From positions 124,001-188,000 of the forward strand of contig CAWBGE010000013.1 in NCBI GenBank assembly GCA_963788185.1: a DNA stretch of 64,000 nucleotides, given 5' to 3'. The notes under the pieces were generated by a model. It worked only from the letters and a program-made list of their open reading frames with translations. It was not told the origin of the DNA and made no database searches. Numbering within the stretch: position 1 is the stretch's first letter; each line of letters opens with the position of its first letter. This stretch comes from CAIWHR01 sp963788185 (lineage in GTDB: Bacteria > Pseudomonadota > Gammaproteobacteria > Burkholderiales > Casimicrobiaceae). A program made the translations under genes and the position numbers. Positions 1 to 8,881 of this stretch are shown here, piece after piece.

Positions 1-1173
1 GACAAAGTCATCGGGGTTGAAATCGAGATCCTCGACCCGGGCATTGAGCTTGGCGGCGAGGTAGTAGCGCAGCCACTCCGGATTGAGTCCCTGATCGAGA
101 TACACGTCCGGGCTGATTCCCGTGCCGCGCGACTTCGACATCTTCTCGCCGGAGAAGGTGATGAAGCCGTGTACGAAGACGTTGTCGGGCACCTTGTACG
201 GGGCGCCTGCGAACTTGAGCATCGCCGGCCAGAACAGCGTGTGGAAATAGATGATGTCCTTGCCGATGAAGTGGTATTGATCGACGTCGTCGCCCGCCAG
301 GAACTGCGCGAAATCGATGCCGAGCCGGGCGAGATGCGCTTTCAGGCTGGCGAGGTAGCCGATCGGCGCATCGAGCCAGACGTAGAAATACTTGCCGGGC
401 GCGTCCGGGATCGGAATGCCGAAATACGGCGCGTCGCGCGAGATGTCCCAGTCCGAAAGGCCCTTGTCGCCGCCGAGCCACTCCAGCGCCTTGTTGGCAA
501 CTTCCGGTTGCAGTCTCCCGCTTTGCGTCCATTCGCGCAGGAAATCGGCGCACACAGGGTCGGAGAGGCGGAAGAAATAATGCTCCGACGATTTGCGCAC
601 CGGTGCCGCGCCGGAGATCGTCGAGTACGGGTTTTTGAGTTCCGTCGGGGCGTAGACCGCTCCACAGGCTTCGCAGGAATCGCCGTACTGGTCCTTTGCC
701 CCGCACTTGGGGCACTCGCCCTTGATGTAGCGATCGGGCAGGAACATCGCCTTGACCGGGTCGAAGAACTGCTCGACCGAGCGCGTGGTGATCAGCGACG
801 GTGCGCGGTCGCGGAGCTTGCGGAAGATGTCCTGCGAAAGTTCGGTGTTCTCGGGCGAGTCGGTCGAATGCCAGTGGTCGAAGCTGATGTGGAATCCGGC
901 GAGATGCTTCGGGCGCGTCGCGGCGATCCGCGTCACCAGTTCCTGCGGGGTCACGCGTTCGGCCTCCGCCTTGAGCATGATCGGCGCGCCGTGCGTGTCG
1001 TCGGCGCAGACGAAGTGCACCTCGTGCCCCTGCATCCGCTGGAAGCGCACCCAGATGTCGGCCTGGATGTACTCCATGATGTGGCCGATGTGGAACGGGC
1101 CATTGGCGTAAGGCAGCGCCGTCGTCACGAAGAGGCGACGGCGATGGGGTGTTCGCGAGGGAGTGACGGACAT
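1..1173 (-). CDS. metG: Methionyl-tRNA synthetase, C-terminal part missing (cut by window edge)
   Basis: Class I aminoacyl-tRNA synthetase that charges tRNA-Met in the cytoplasm. The frame starts at the ATG at 1173 and stays open to position 1, giving 391 residues; the rest lies outside the window. The class I signature HIGH is at residues 28-31 after PYANGPF, and KMSKS is at 344-348. A single zinc knuckle is visible: CPKC at 154-157 and CEAC at 167-170. The anticodon-binding domain and any C-terminal dimerisation domain fall beyond the edge. It is divergent from apbC, with a shared 170-base intergenic region. The assignment is firm; only the 3' end is unknown. Confidence 0.96.
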   Translation of the reverse strand, partial: MSVTPSRTPHRRRLFVTTALPYANGPFHIGHIMEYIQADIWVRFQRMQGHEVHFVCADDTHGAPIMLKAEAERVTPQELVTRIAATRPKHLAGFHISFDHWHSTDSPENTELSQDIFRKLRDRAPSLITTRSVEQFFDPVKAMFLPDRYIKGECPKCGAKDQYGDSCEACGAVYAPTELKNPYSTISGAAPVRKSSEHYFFRLSDPVCADFLREWTQSGRLQPEVANKALEWLGGDKGLSDWDISRDAPYFGIPIPDAPGKYFYVWLDAPIGYLASLKAHLARLGIDFAQFLAGDDVDQYHFIGKDIIYFHTLFWPAMLKFAGAPYKVPDNVFVHGFITFSGEKMSKSRGTGISPDVYLDQGLNPEWLRYYLAAKLNARVEDLDFNPDDFV

Positions 1174-1241
1174 CGGAGCGAACCTCGGGTGCGACGCGTG
1201 GGGGCGCACAAAAAACCCTGTACGCTGTGCGGCAAAACGCG

Positions 1242-1297
1242 ATTCTAGCAAAGCGGGTGTGCCGCGAATATCGAAGCCCTCCGTTTTTCGCTAGAAT
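1242..1297. promoter_or_regulatory. Divergent -10 elements between metG and apbC
   Basis: Two copies of GCTAGAAT face away from each other. On the minus strand TAGAAT (1247-1242) is preceded by TTTGC, giving an extended TGN -10 for metG. On the plus strand TAGAAT lies at 1292-1297, about 47 bases before the apbC start. Neither has a convincing -35 at 17 bp. Assignment rests on -10 quality and position only. Confidence 0.4.
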
Positions 1298-1343
1298 TGA
1301 GCGCTTTTCGCATCCCATTCCCTCTTTCAGAACGGAGTCTTTA

Positions 1344-2432
1344 ATGGCCATCACCGAGGCCGACATCCAGGGCCGCCTGCGCGCGCTCGTCGATCCCAAC
1401 ACCGGCAAGGATTTCGTGAGCGGGAAGGCGGTGAAGAAGATCGCCATCGCCGGCAGCGATGTGACCGTCGACGTGCAGCTGGGCTATCCTGCCAGGACCC
1501 AGCACGAGGCGCTGCGCAAACTGATCGCCGGCGACATTGCCGCGCTTTCGGGGGTCGGACGGGTCACCGTCAACATCGCGCAGAAGATCACCTCCCACGC
1601 CGTGCAGCGCGGCGTCAAGCTCGTGCCGGGGGTCAAGAACATCATCGCCATCGCGTCCGGCAAGGGAGGCGTCGGCAAGTCGACGACTGCCGTCAACCTG
1701 GCGCTGGCGCTGGCCGCCGAGGGCGCGGCCGTCGGCGTGCTCGACGCCGACATCTACGGCCCTTCGCAACCGACGATGCTGGGCATCACCGGGCGTCCCG
1801 AATCGAACGACGGCAAGACGCTCGAGCCGCTCGAGGCCTGGGGGCTGCAGGCGATGTCGATCGGATTCCTGATCGACGTGGACACGCCGATGGTCTGGCG
1901 GGGGCCGATGGTGACGCAGGCGCTGGAGCAGTTGCTGACCGACACCAATTGGCGCGACCTCGATTACCTGATCGTCGACATGCCGCCCGGCACCGGGGAC
2001 ATCCAGCTGACGCTGTCGCAGAAGGTCCCCGTTACCGGCGCGGTGATTGTCACCACGCCGCAGGACATCGCCCTGCTCGACGCCCGGAAAGGGCTCAAGA
2101 TGTTCGAGAAGGTCGGGGTCCCGATCGTGGGCATCGTCGAGAACATGAGCATCCACATCTGCTCGAAGTGCGGCCACGCGGAGCACATCTTCGGCGAAGG
2201 CGGGGCGAAGAAGATGTGCGCCGATTACAACGTGCCGTTCCTGGGCGCGCTTCCGCTCGACATCAGGATCCGCGAGCAGGTCGACTCCGGGCGGCCGACG
2301 GTGATCGCGGATCCCGATGGACCGATCGCCGGCATCTACCGCGAGATCGCGCGCAAGACCGCGGTATTCGTCGCCCAGAAGGCCGAGGATTTCTCGGCCA
2401 AGTTCCCCAGCATCGTGATCCAGAACACGTGA
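1344..2432 (+). CDS. apbC: Iron-sulfur cluster carrier protein ApbC/Mrp (P-loop NTPase)
   Basis: Cytoplasmic scaffold or carrier that binds a [4Fe-4S] cluster and passes it to apoproteins, using ATP. The 362-residue protein has an N-terminal MIP18/DUF59-like domain (about 5-85). The P-loop domain follows, with the deviant Walker A GKGGVGKS at 106-113. The cluster-binding CSKC is at 273-276, just after the MSIH segment. I chose the ATG at 1344 because GGAG lies 7 bases upstream and the protein then begins in the family's usual place; an earlier in-frame start at 1227 would add a non-homologous extension. The metG-apbC divergent pair followed by dcd is a common betaproteobacterial arrangement. 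Confidence 0.95.
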   Translation: MAITEADIQGRLRALVDPNTGKDFVSGKAVKKIAIAGSDVTVDVQLGYPARTQHEALRKLIAGDIAALSGVGRVTVNIAQKITSHAVQRGVKLVPGVKNIIAIASGKGGVGKSTTAVNLALALAAEGAAVGVLDADIYGPSQPTMLGITGRPESNDGKTLEPLEAWGLQAMSIGFLIDVDTPMVWRGPMVTQALEQLLTDTNWRDLDYLIVDMPPGTGDIQLTLSQKVPVTGAVIVTTPQDIALLDARKGLKMFEKVGVPIVGIVENMSIHICSKCGHAEHIFGEGGAKKMCADYNVPFLGALPLDIRIREQVDSGRPTVIADPDGPIAGIYREIARKTAVFVAQKAEDFSAKFPSIVIQNT

Positions 2433-2496
2433 CGGCCACCCGCAGCACGCTCGGGCCCGTGCCCACGATGGACCACTTTCTTCCAGCGGCCAGCAG

Positions 2497-3060
2497 ATGA
2501 TCAAGTCGGACAAGTGGATCCGCCGGATGGCGGCGGCGCAGCGGATGATCGAGCCGTTCGAGCCGGGGCAGGTGCGCGAGATCGACGGGCGCAGGATCGT
2601 GTCCTACGGCACGTCGAGCTACGGCTACGACATCCGCTGCTCGCGTGAATTCAAGATCTTCACCAATATCAACTCGACGATCGTCGACCCGAAGGCCTTC
2701 GATGCGGGATCGTTCGTCGATTTCGTCGGCGACGTCTGCATCATTCCACCGAACTCGTTCGCGCTTGCCCGCACCATCGAGTACTTCCGCATTCCGCGCA
2801 ACGTTCTGACGATATGCCTGGGCAAGTCGACTTACGCGCGATGCGGGATCATCGTCAACGTGACGCCGTTCGAGCCGGAGTGGGAAGGCTACGTGACGCT
2901 GGAATTCTCGAACACCACGCCGCTGCCGGCAAAGATCTACGCCAGCGAGGGCGTCGCGCAGGTCATATTCTTCGAGTCCGACGAGGTCTGCGAGACCTCG
3001 TACAAGGATCGCGGCGGCAAGTATCAGGGCCAGCAGGGCGTCACGTTGCCGAAGATCTGA
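2497..3060 (+). CDS. dcd: dCTP deaminase
   Basis: Homotrimeric cytoplasmic enzyme that deaminates dCTP to dUTP, feeding dTMP synthesis. At 187 residues it is close to the 188-193 usual for the family. The GKSTYARCGI segment and the EPEWEGYVTLEFSN segment, which carries the catalytic glutamate, are both intact. The C-terminal GGKYQGQQG tail that closes over the nucleotide is also present. It follows apbC by 64 bases. No bifunctional dUTPase signature is apparent, so dUTP hydrolysis is presumably done by a separate Dut. Confidence 0.96.
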   Translation: MIKSDKWIRRMAAAQRMIEPFEPGQVREIDGRRIVSYGTSSYGYDIRCSREFKIFTNINSTIVDPKAFDAGSFVDFVGDVCIIPPNSFALARTIEYFRIPRNVLTICLGKSTYARCGIIVNVTPFEPEWEGYVTLEFSNTTPLPAKIYASEGVAQVIFFESDEVCETSYKDRGGKYQGQQGVTLPKI

Positions 3061-3095
3061 TCCCGGGGGCCCGCGATCGGCGCGCGCCGCCGCCA

Positions 3096-3124
3096 TAGCC
3101 AGCGCCGGCGATTGGTCCCATAAT
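3096..3124 (+). promoter_or_regulatory. Candidate promoter for the arginine/lysine decarboxylase gene
   Basis: TAGCCA (3096-3101, four of six matches to TTGACA) and CATAAT (3119-3124) are separated by 17 bp. The predicted transcription start is near 3131, some 65 bases before the ATG at 3197. Confidence 0.4.
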
Positions 3125-3196
3125 GCGCGCCGTTCCCTGTTGCGCTCCGACTCGACCGCAGGTCCGGAGCGCCCCCTTTCCGCAGAGGCGCTCGCC

Positions 3197-5449
3197 ATGA
3201 AGTTCCGCTTTCCCATCGTCATCATCGACGAGGATTTCCGTTCCGAGAACACATCGGGCCTCGGCATTCGGGCGCTCGCCGCCGCGATCGAGAAGGAAGG
3301 CATGGAGGTGCTCGGCGTCACGAGCTACGGCGACCTGTCGCAGTTCGCGCAGCAGCAGTCGCGCGCGTCGGCGTTCATCCTGTCCATCGACGACGAGGAG
3401 TTCACGCCCGGCCCGGAGATCGACCCCGCGGTCGTCAACCTGCGCAACTTCATCGAGGAGATCCGGTTCAAGAACGCGGAGATTCCGATCTACCTCTACG
3501 GCGAGACGCGCACCTCTCGGCACATCCCCAACGACATCCTGCGCGAGCTGCACGGCTTCATCCACATGTTCGAGGACACCCCGGAATTCGTCGCCCGGCA
3601 CATCATCCGCGAGACCCGCGCCTATCTCGATTCGCTGGCGCCCCCGTTCTTCCGCGCGCTGGTCGACTACGCCCAGGACGGCTCGTACTCGTGGCACTGC
3701 CCGGGCCACTCGGGGGGCGTTGCCTTCCTCAAGAGTCCGGTCGGCCAGATGTTCCACCAGTTCTTCGGCGAGAACATGCTGCGCGCCGACGTCTGCAACG
3801 CCGTCGACGAGCTCGGCCAGCTGCTCGATCACACCGGTCCCGTCGCCGCGGCCGAACGCAACGCCGCCCGCATCTTCAACGCCGACCACTGCTTCTTCGT
3901 CACCAACGGCACGTCGACATCGAACAAGATGGTGTGGCACGCCAACGTCGCGCCCGACGACATCGTCGTCGTCGACCGCAACTGCCACGTCTCGGTGCTG
4001 CACGCGATCACGATGACCGGCGCGATCCCCGTCTTCCTGCCGCCGACGCGCAACCACCTGGGCATCATCGGACCCATCCCGCGCGACGAGTTCCGGCCCG
4101 AGAACATCCGCAAGCGCATCGAGGCCAACCCCTTCGCCAAGCGCAGCGGCACCCTCAAGCCGAGGATACTGACGCTGACGCAGAGCACGTATGACGGCGT
4201 CGCCTACAACGTCGAGATGATCAAGGAGACGCTTAACGGCTACGTCGACACGCTTCACTTCGACGAGGCGTGGCTGCCGCACGCGGCGTTCCACGATTTC
4301 TACCGCGACATGCACGCGATCGGCCGCGACCGGCCGCGCAGCAAGAACGCGCTGGTGTTCGCGACGCACTCGACGCACAAGCTGCTTGCCGGCATTTCGC
4401 AGGCCTCGCAGATCATCGTCCAGGAGTCGGAGACCCGGAAGCTCGACCGCCACATCTTCAACGAGGCTTACCTCATGCACACGTCGACGTCGCCGCAGTA
4501 CGCGATCATCGCGTCGTGCGACGTCTCGGCGGCGATGATGGAGCCGCCGGGCGGCACCGCGCTGGTCGAGGAGTCGATCATCGAGGCGCTCAACTTCCGG
4601 CGCGCGATGCGCAAGGTCGACGACGAGTGGGGCAAGGACTGGTGGTTCAAGGTCTGGGGACCGGACAAGCTGGCGGACGAGGGCATGGGCAGCCGCGAAG
4701 ACTGGATCCTGCGCGCCAACGAGAAGTGGCACGGCTTCGGCGCGCTTGCCCCCGGCTTCAACATCCTCGACCCGATCAAGGCGACGGTCATCACGCCCGG
4801 ACTCGACGTATCGGGCAAGTTCGCGACGAGCGGCATTCCTGCGTCGATCGTCACCAGGTTCCTGGCCGAGCACGGCGTCATCGTGGAGAAGACCGGGCTC
4901 TACTCGTTCTTCATCATGTTCACCATCGGCATCACCAAGGGGCGCTGGAACACGCTGGTCACCGCTTTGCAGCAGTTCAAGGACGACTACGACCGCAACC
5001 AGCCGCTGTGGAAGATCCTGCCGGAGTTCGTCGCCAAGCAGCCGCGGTACGAGCGCGTGGGGCTGCGCGACCTGTGCCAGCAGATCCACGACACCTACAA
5101 GGCGCACGATGTCGCGCGGGTGACCACGGAGATGTACCTGTCGGACATGCAGCCGGCGATGAAGCCGTCGGACGCCTTTGCCTGCATGGCGCATCGCGAG
5201 ATCGATCGCGTCGAGATCGATCACCTGGAGGGCCGCGTCACCAGCGTGCTGCTGACCCCCTATCCTCCGGGCATCCCGCTGCTGATCCCGGGCGAACGCT
5301 TCAATCGGACGATCGTCGAGTACCTCCAGTTTGCACGGATGTTCAACGAGCGCTTTCCCGGCTTCGACACCGACATCCACGGACTCGTCGAAGAGCCGGA
5401 TGCCGACGGGCGCGTCCGCTACTACATGGATTGCGTGCGCGCGAGGTAG
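3197..5449 (+). CDS. Biodegradative-type Orn/Lys/Arg decarboxylase, probably arginine decarboxylase
   Basis: PLP-dependent fold type I decarboxylase (group III). It removes CO2 from a basic amino acid to give a diamine (agmatine, cadaverine or putrescine). The 750 residues are the normal size of inducible AdiA/LdcC/SpeF enzymes. An N-terminal wing domain (about 1-130) precedes the PLP core; the lysine that binds PLP is K395 in THSTHK. The C-terminal domain runs to residue 750. I start at the ATG at 3197 (MKFRFPIVIIDEDF) because it matches the wing-domain start; an upstream in-frame start would add 19 unrelated residues. Substrate cannot be read from the sequence. Position after dcd is typical of Burkholderiales, where the gene is usually annotated as arginine or lysine decarboxylase. 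Confidence 0.88.
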   Translation: MKFRFPIVIIDEDFRSENTSGLGIRALAAAIEKEGMEVLGVTSYGDLSQFAQQQSRASAFILSIDDEEFTPGPEIDPAVVNLRNFIEEIRFKNAEIPIYLYGETRTSRHIPNDILRELHGFIHMFEDTPEFVARHIIRETRAYLDSLAPPFFRALVDYAQDGSYSWHCPGHSGGVAFLKSPVGQMFHQFFGENMLRADVCNAVDELGQLLDHTGPVAAAERNAARIFNADHCFFVTNGTSTSNKMVWHANVAPDDIVVVDRNCHVSVLHAITMTGAIPVFLPPTRNHLGIIGPIPRDEFRPENIRKRIEANPFAKRSGTLKPRILTLTQSTYDGVAYNVEMIKETLNGYVDTLHFDEAWLPHAAFHDFYRDMHAIGRDRPRSKNALVFATHSTHKLLAGISQASQIIVQESETRKLDRHIFNEAYLMHTSTSPQYAIIASCDVSAAMMEPPGGTALVEESIIEALNFRRAMRKVDDEWGKDWWFKVWGPDKLADEGMGSREDWILRANEKWHGFGALAPGFNILDPIKATVITPGLDVSGKFATSGIPASIVTRFLAEHGVIVEKTGLYSFFIMFTIGITKGRWNTLVTALQQFKDDYDRNQPLWKILPEFVAKQPRYERVGLRDLCQQIHDTYKAHDVARVTTEMYLSDMQPAMKPSDAFACMAHREIDRVEIDHLEGRVTSVLLTPYPPGIPLLIPGERFNRTIVEYLQFARMFNERFPGFDTDIHGLVEEPDADGRVRYYMDCVRAR

Positions 5450-5482
5450 GGCGGCGCGCCGTAGTGCATGCGCGGCGTCGGG

Positions 5483-6826
5483 CTACAACGTGGCGAGCGT
5501 CCGCCGCAGGATCTCGACGATGGTATCGACGTGCCCGCGATCGGCGATCAGCGGCGGTGCGATGATCGCCGCGTCCCCCGTCGTCTTGAGGTGCAGGCCG
5601 TTGTCGAACAGCCTTTTCTGCAGCAGGTAGCCGCGCCGGCCGGGGACGCCGTCCGGATGGACATCGATCCCCGCCAGCATCCCGTAGCCGCGGATGTCGG
5701 CGACCACCGGCAGGTCCCGCAGCGAAAACATCCCGTCGAGGAAATACGGCGACAGGTCGCGACCGCGCTCGAACAGCCCCTCATGCTCGTAGATGTCGAG
5801 GGTCGCCAGGCCCGCCGCGCACGCGGCCGGGTTGCCGGAGTAGGTGTAGCCGTGGAAGAACTCGATGGCCCCCTCGGGCGCTGCCTTCATCACGGCGTCG
5901 TGGATGCGCTCGCTGATGGCAACCGCCCCCATCGGCTGCGCACCGTTGGTGAGCGCTTTGGCCATCGTGATCATGTCGGGCGTTGTGCCGAAGCTCTGCG
6001 CGGCGAACGTCTGCCCGGTGCGGCCGAAACCGGTGATGACTTCGTCGAAAATGAGCAGGATGCCGTGCTGGTCACAGATCTCGCGCAGCCGCTTGAGATA
6101 CCCTTTTGGCGGCACCAGGCAGCCGGTTGAGCCAGCGATCGGCTCGACGACGCACGCGGCGATGTTCTCCGCGCCATGAAGCGTGACCAACCGGGCCAGG
6201 TCCTCGGCGAGTTCGGCGCCGTGCGCGCCTTCACCCGGCGTGAACAGGTTCTCCTTGACGTGCGTGTGCCGCATGTGCGCGATGCCCGGCAACCCGGGCC
6301 CGAAGCAGCGCCGGTTGTTGACGAGCCCCGCCAGCGCAACGCCGCCGAAGTTGACGCCGTGATAGGCGCGTTCGCGCGAGATGAACATCGTGCGACCGGG
6401 CTGGCCACGCGCTTGGTGGTACGCCAGCGCGAGCTTCATCGCGGTGTCGATCGCCTCGGAACCGCTGTTGGCGAAGAAGATCTGCTTGAGGTCGCCGGGC
6501 GCGAGTTCGGCGATTCGCCGCGCGAACTCGAACTGCAGCGGATGGCCGCGAAGGAACGGCGCGATGAAGTCGAGTTCGGCGAGCTGGCGGCCGACGGCCT
6601 CGGCGATCTCCCTGCGTCCGTGGCCCGCGGCGCAGCAGAAGAGGCCCGAGGCGGCGTCGATGATCCGCTGTCCGCGGTCGTTCCAGTAATGCATGCCCTC
6701 CGCGCGCACCACGATCTTCGGATCGCGTTTGAAATCGCGGTTCGGAGTGAACGGCATCCAGTACGCGTCCAGCGAGACGTCACACGCCAGCGTCCGGTCG
6801 TGCAGCATGCGTTCGGCTTGACCCAT
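5483..6826 (-). CDS. Class III aminotransferase, omega-amino acid (beta-alanine)--pyruvate type
   Basis: PLP-dependent transaminase moving an omega-amino group, typically from beta-alanine or another omega-amine, to pyruvate. The 447-residue protein has SLDAYWMPFTPNRDFK near the N-terminus, the FANSGSEA motif that contacts PLP phosphate, the FDEVITGFGRTG segment, and the Schiff-base lysine K290 in MAKALTNG. Length and motifs match the Pseudomonas-type beta-alanine--pyruvate aminotransferase. The start at 6826 has GGAG about 7 bases upstream; a longer reading frame upstream is probably non-coding. The gene converges with the decarboxylase, so a link through polyamine catabolism is possible but only an inference. 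Confidence 0.88.
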   Translation of the reverse strand: MGQAERMLHDRTLACDVSLDAYWMPFTPNRDFKRDPKIVVRAEGMHYWNDRGQRIIDAASGLFCCAAGHGRREIAEAVGRQLAELDFIAPFLRGHPLQFEFARRIAELAPGDLKQIFFANSGSEAIDTAMKLALAYHQARGQPGRTMFISRERAYHGVNFGGVALAGLVNNRRCFGPGLPGIAHMRHTHVKENLFTPGEGAHGAELAEDLARLVTLHGAENIAACVVEPIAGSTGCLVPPKGYLKRLREICDQHGILLIFDEVITGFGRTGQTFAAQSFGTTPDMITMAKALTNGAQPMGAVAISERIHDAVMKAAPEGAIEFFHGYTYSGNPAACAAGLATLDIYEHEGLFERGRDLSPYFLDGMFSLRDLPVVADIRGYGMLAGIDVHPDGVPGRRGYLLQKRLFDNGLHLKTTGDAAIIAPPLIADRGHVDTIVEILRRTLATL

Positions 6827-7077
6827 CAGTTTCTCCGCGTTGGTCGTTCGCCCGCCGGCAGGCCGGCAATCGCCGGTCGACGGGGTCGAGTTGAAGCCGG
6901 TCATCGTACACCCGCGTGCCGGCCGGCCGGGGAGCGCACGGCGACCCGGTAGCGTGCATCGCCCTGCCGGCGGGCGCCCTTTTCCGGTGCGCGCGGCGGC
7001 AACAGCGGCTTGACTTCCGTCGCTCCGCAGGCGCCCAATACTCCGATCGACGCGATGCAATCGAAGGAGGGCTTGCA

Positions 7078-7500
7078 ATGACAATTCGACCTTTGCGGTC
7101 GCTTATGGCGGGACAGGCGCCGCTGACGGTTTCCAAATCTGCGTTCGTGCCGGAGGCGGCGCGGCTGATGCGGGACCGCAATGTCGGCGCCGTCATGGTC
7201 ATGGAGGGGACGCAGCTTGCAGGCGTGTTTACCGAGCGTGACGCGCTGTTCCGCGTTCTGGCGGCCGGGCGCGACCCGGCGGGCACGCCGGTCTCGGCGG
7301 TGATGACCAAGAGTCCGCAGACGATACACCCGGACAAACCCTTCGTCGAAGCGCTGCGGATGATGCTCGAAGGCGGTTTCCGCAACGTGCCTGTCGTGGA
7401 AGACGGCGAGGTGCTGGGCATGGTGTCGGTGCGCGATGCGCTGGACCTCGAGGTCTACGAGGCCAGGCAGGATCTGTCGCAGCGCGATTACGATCGGTAG
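7078..7500 (+). CDS. CBS-pair domain protein
   Basis: Stand-alone 140-residue protein made almost entirely of two CBS motifs. The first lies at about residues 8-65 (TVSKSAFVPEAARLM through VFTERDALFRVL) and the second at about 75-130 (TIHPDKPFVEALRMM through MVSVRDALDLEV). CBS pairs bind adenosyl nucleotides such as AMP, ATP or SAM and act as sensors; the partner here is unknown. The ATG at 7078 is fixed by AGGAGG at 7065-7070. The gene is divergent from the aminotransferase and lies 99 bases before ald, so it may be transcribed with it. Confidence 0.88.
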   Translation: MTIRPLRSLMAGQAPLTVSKSAFVPEAARLMRDRNVGAVMVMEGTQLAGVFTERDALFRVLAAGRDPAGTPVSAVMTKSPQTIHPDKPFVEALRMMLEGGFRNVPVVEDGEVLGMVSVRDALDLEVYEARQDLSQRDYDR

Positions 7501-7599
7501 CGGAGCCCGGTGCCGCCCTGTCCGGCGGCGCCCGCAGCAGGCAATCTCGTTCGCGGACCGTCACACGGGGGTCCGCGTTCCGTTTGTGGAGTACGCGTC

Positions 7600-8715
7600 A
7601 TGCGCATCGGTGTGCCCAGGGAGATCAAGGTTCTCGAAAACCGGGTCGGACTCGTGCCCGGCAGTGTGCGCGAAGTTGTCGCGCACGGGCACGAAGTCAT
7701 CGTCGAGCACAATGCCGGGCAGGGCATAGGCATGGACGACGACGCGTACCGCAGCGCGGGCGCGCGCGTCGTCGGCACGGCCAACGAGGTATTCGACGCG
7801 GCGGAGATGATCGTCAAGGTCAAGGAACCGCAGGCCGGCGAGCGGAAGATGTTGAGACGCGGGCAGATTCTGTTCACCTACCTCCACCTCGCGCCGGACC
7901 CCGAGCAGGCGAAGGATCTCGTGGGCAGCGGTGCCGTCTGCATCGCCTACGAGACCGTCACTTCGGCGTCCGGCGGGTTGCCGTTGCTCGCGCCGATGTC
8001 CGAGGTCGCCGGTCGGATGTCGATCCAGGCCGGGGCCTATTACCTCGAAAAGCCGCACGGCGGCCTGGGCGTGCTGCTTGGCGGCGTGCCCGGGGTCGAT
8101 CCGGCCAAGGTGGTGATACTCGGTGGCGGCGTCGTTGGCTCGCACGCGGTCGACATTGCGCTTGGGATGGGCGCGGATGTCTGGGTCCTCGATCGCAACA
8201 CCGAGGTCTTGCGTACACTGTGGCGTCAGTTCGGCCGCCCGCTCAACACCGTCTTTTCCACGCGCGATGCGGTGGACCGGCACGTCGCCGCCGCGGATCT
8301 CGTGGTGGGCGGCGTGCTCATTCCGGGAGCGTCCGCGCCGAAGCTCGTCTCCGGCGAACTCGTCAAGCGGATGAAGCACGGCTCGGTCATCGTCGACGTC
8401 GCGATCGATCAGGGCGGTTGCTTCGAGACCTCGCGCGCGACCACGCACGCCGATCCCGTGTATGTTGTCGACGGCGTCACCCACTACTGCGTGGCGAACA
8501 TGCCGGGCGCCGTTCCGCGCACGTCCACCTTCGCGCTCAACAATGCGACGCTGCCTTTCGTGCTGTCGCTGGCGGACAAGGGCTGGAAGCAGGCGCTCGG
8601 CGACGACCACCATCTCAGGAACGGGCTCAACATTGCGTTCGGCAAGGTCACCTGCGAGCCGGTGGCGGACGCGTTGGGCTACGCCTACACGCCGCCGGAG
8701 GCGGTGCTCACGTAG
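7600..8715 (+). CDS. ald: Alanine dehydrogenase
   Basis: NAD-dependent enzyme interconverting L-alanine and pyruvate plus ammonium. The 371 residues match the family. Catalytic K75 (KVKEP) and H96 (YLHLA) sit exactly where expected, and the Rossmann glycine motif GGGVVGSHA lies near residues 173-181. The ATG at 7600 has GGAG at 7588-7591. The neighbouring omega-aminotransferase uses the pyruvate/alanine pair, so Ald could recycle the alanine it makes; that link is an inference from proximity. Confidence 0.95.
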   Translation: MRIGVPREIKVLENRVGLVPGSVREVVAHGHEVIVEHNAGQGIGMDDDAYRSAGARVVGTANEVFDAAEMIVKVKEPQAGERKMLRRGQILFTYLHLAPDPEQAKDLVGSGAVCIAYETVTSASGGLPLLAPMSEVAGRMSIQAGAYYLEKPHGGLGVLLGGVPGVDPAKVVILGGGVVGSHAVDIALGMGADVWVLDRNTEVLRTLWRQFGRPLNTVFSTRDAVDRHVAAADLVVGGVLIPGASAPKLVSGELVKRMKHGSVIVDVAIDQGGCFETSRATTHADPVYVVDGVTHYCVANMPGAVPRTSTFALNNATLPFVLSLADKGWKQALGDDHHLRNGLNIAFGKVTCEPVADALGYAYTPPEAVLT

Positions 8716-8791
8716 TCAGGTTCCGCCCGCACCACCGTCGTCGGCGCGCACCCGGGGCGCGGCAAGAGCGCTTGTGCAGGCACGCTGACGT

Positions 8792-8845
8792 TGTCACATT
8801 GCGTCACTGGGTTGTCACATCCCCGTCACATGCGCCTTCTAGACT
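8792..8845 (+). promoter_or_regulatory. PHO box (four PhoB half-sites) and -10 of the pstS promoter
   Basis: Four half-sites repeat with near-helical spacing: TGTCAC 8792-8797, CGTCAC 8802-8807, TGTCAC 8813-8818 and CGTCAC 8824-8829 (steps of 10, 11 and 11 bp). This fits two tandem PHO boxes. TAGACT at 8840-8845 lies 10 bp after the last half-site, the position of the -10 in PhoB-dependent promoters where the box replaces the -35. The element precedes the pstSCAB-phoUBR genes, so it should drive them under phosphate starvation. Confidence 0.85.
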
Positions 8846-8881
8846 CGCGGTCATCGCCAACCCAGTCCGTCGAGGTCCTTC

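Noticed and set aside
1227..1343. N-terminal extension of ApbC from an upstream start
   Set aside because: The added residues overlap the divergent promoter region and have no family similarity; the ATG at 1344 has GGAG.
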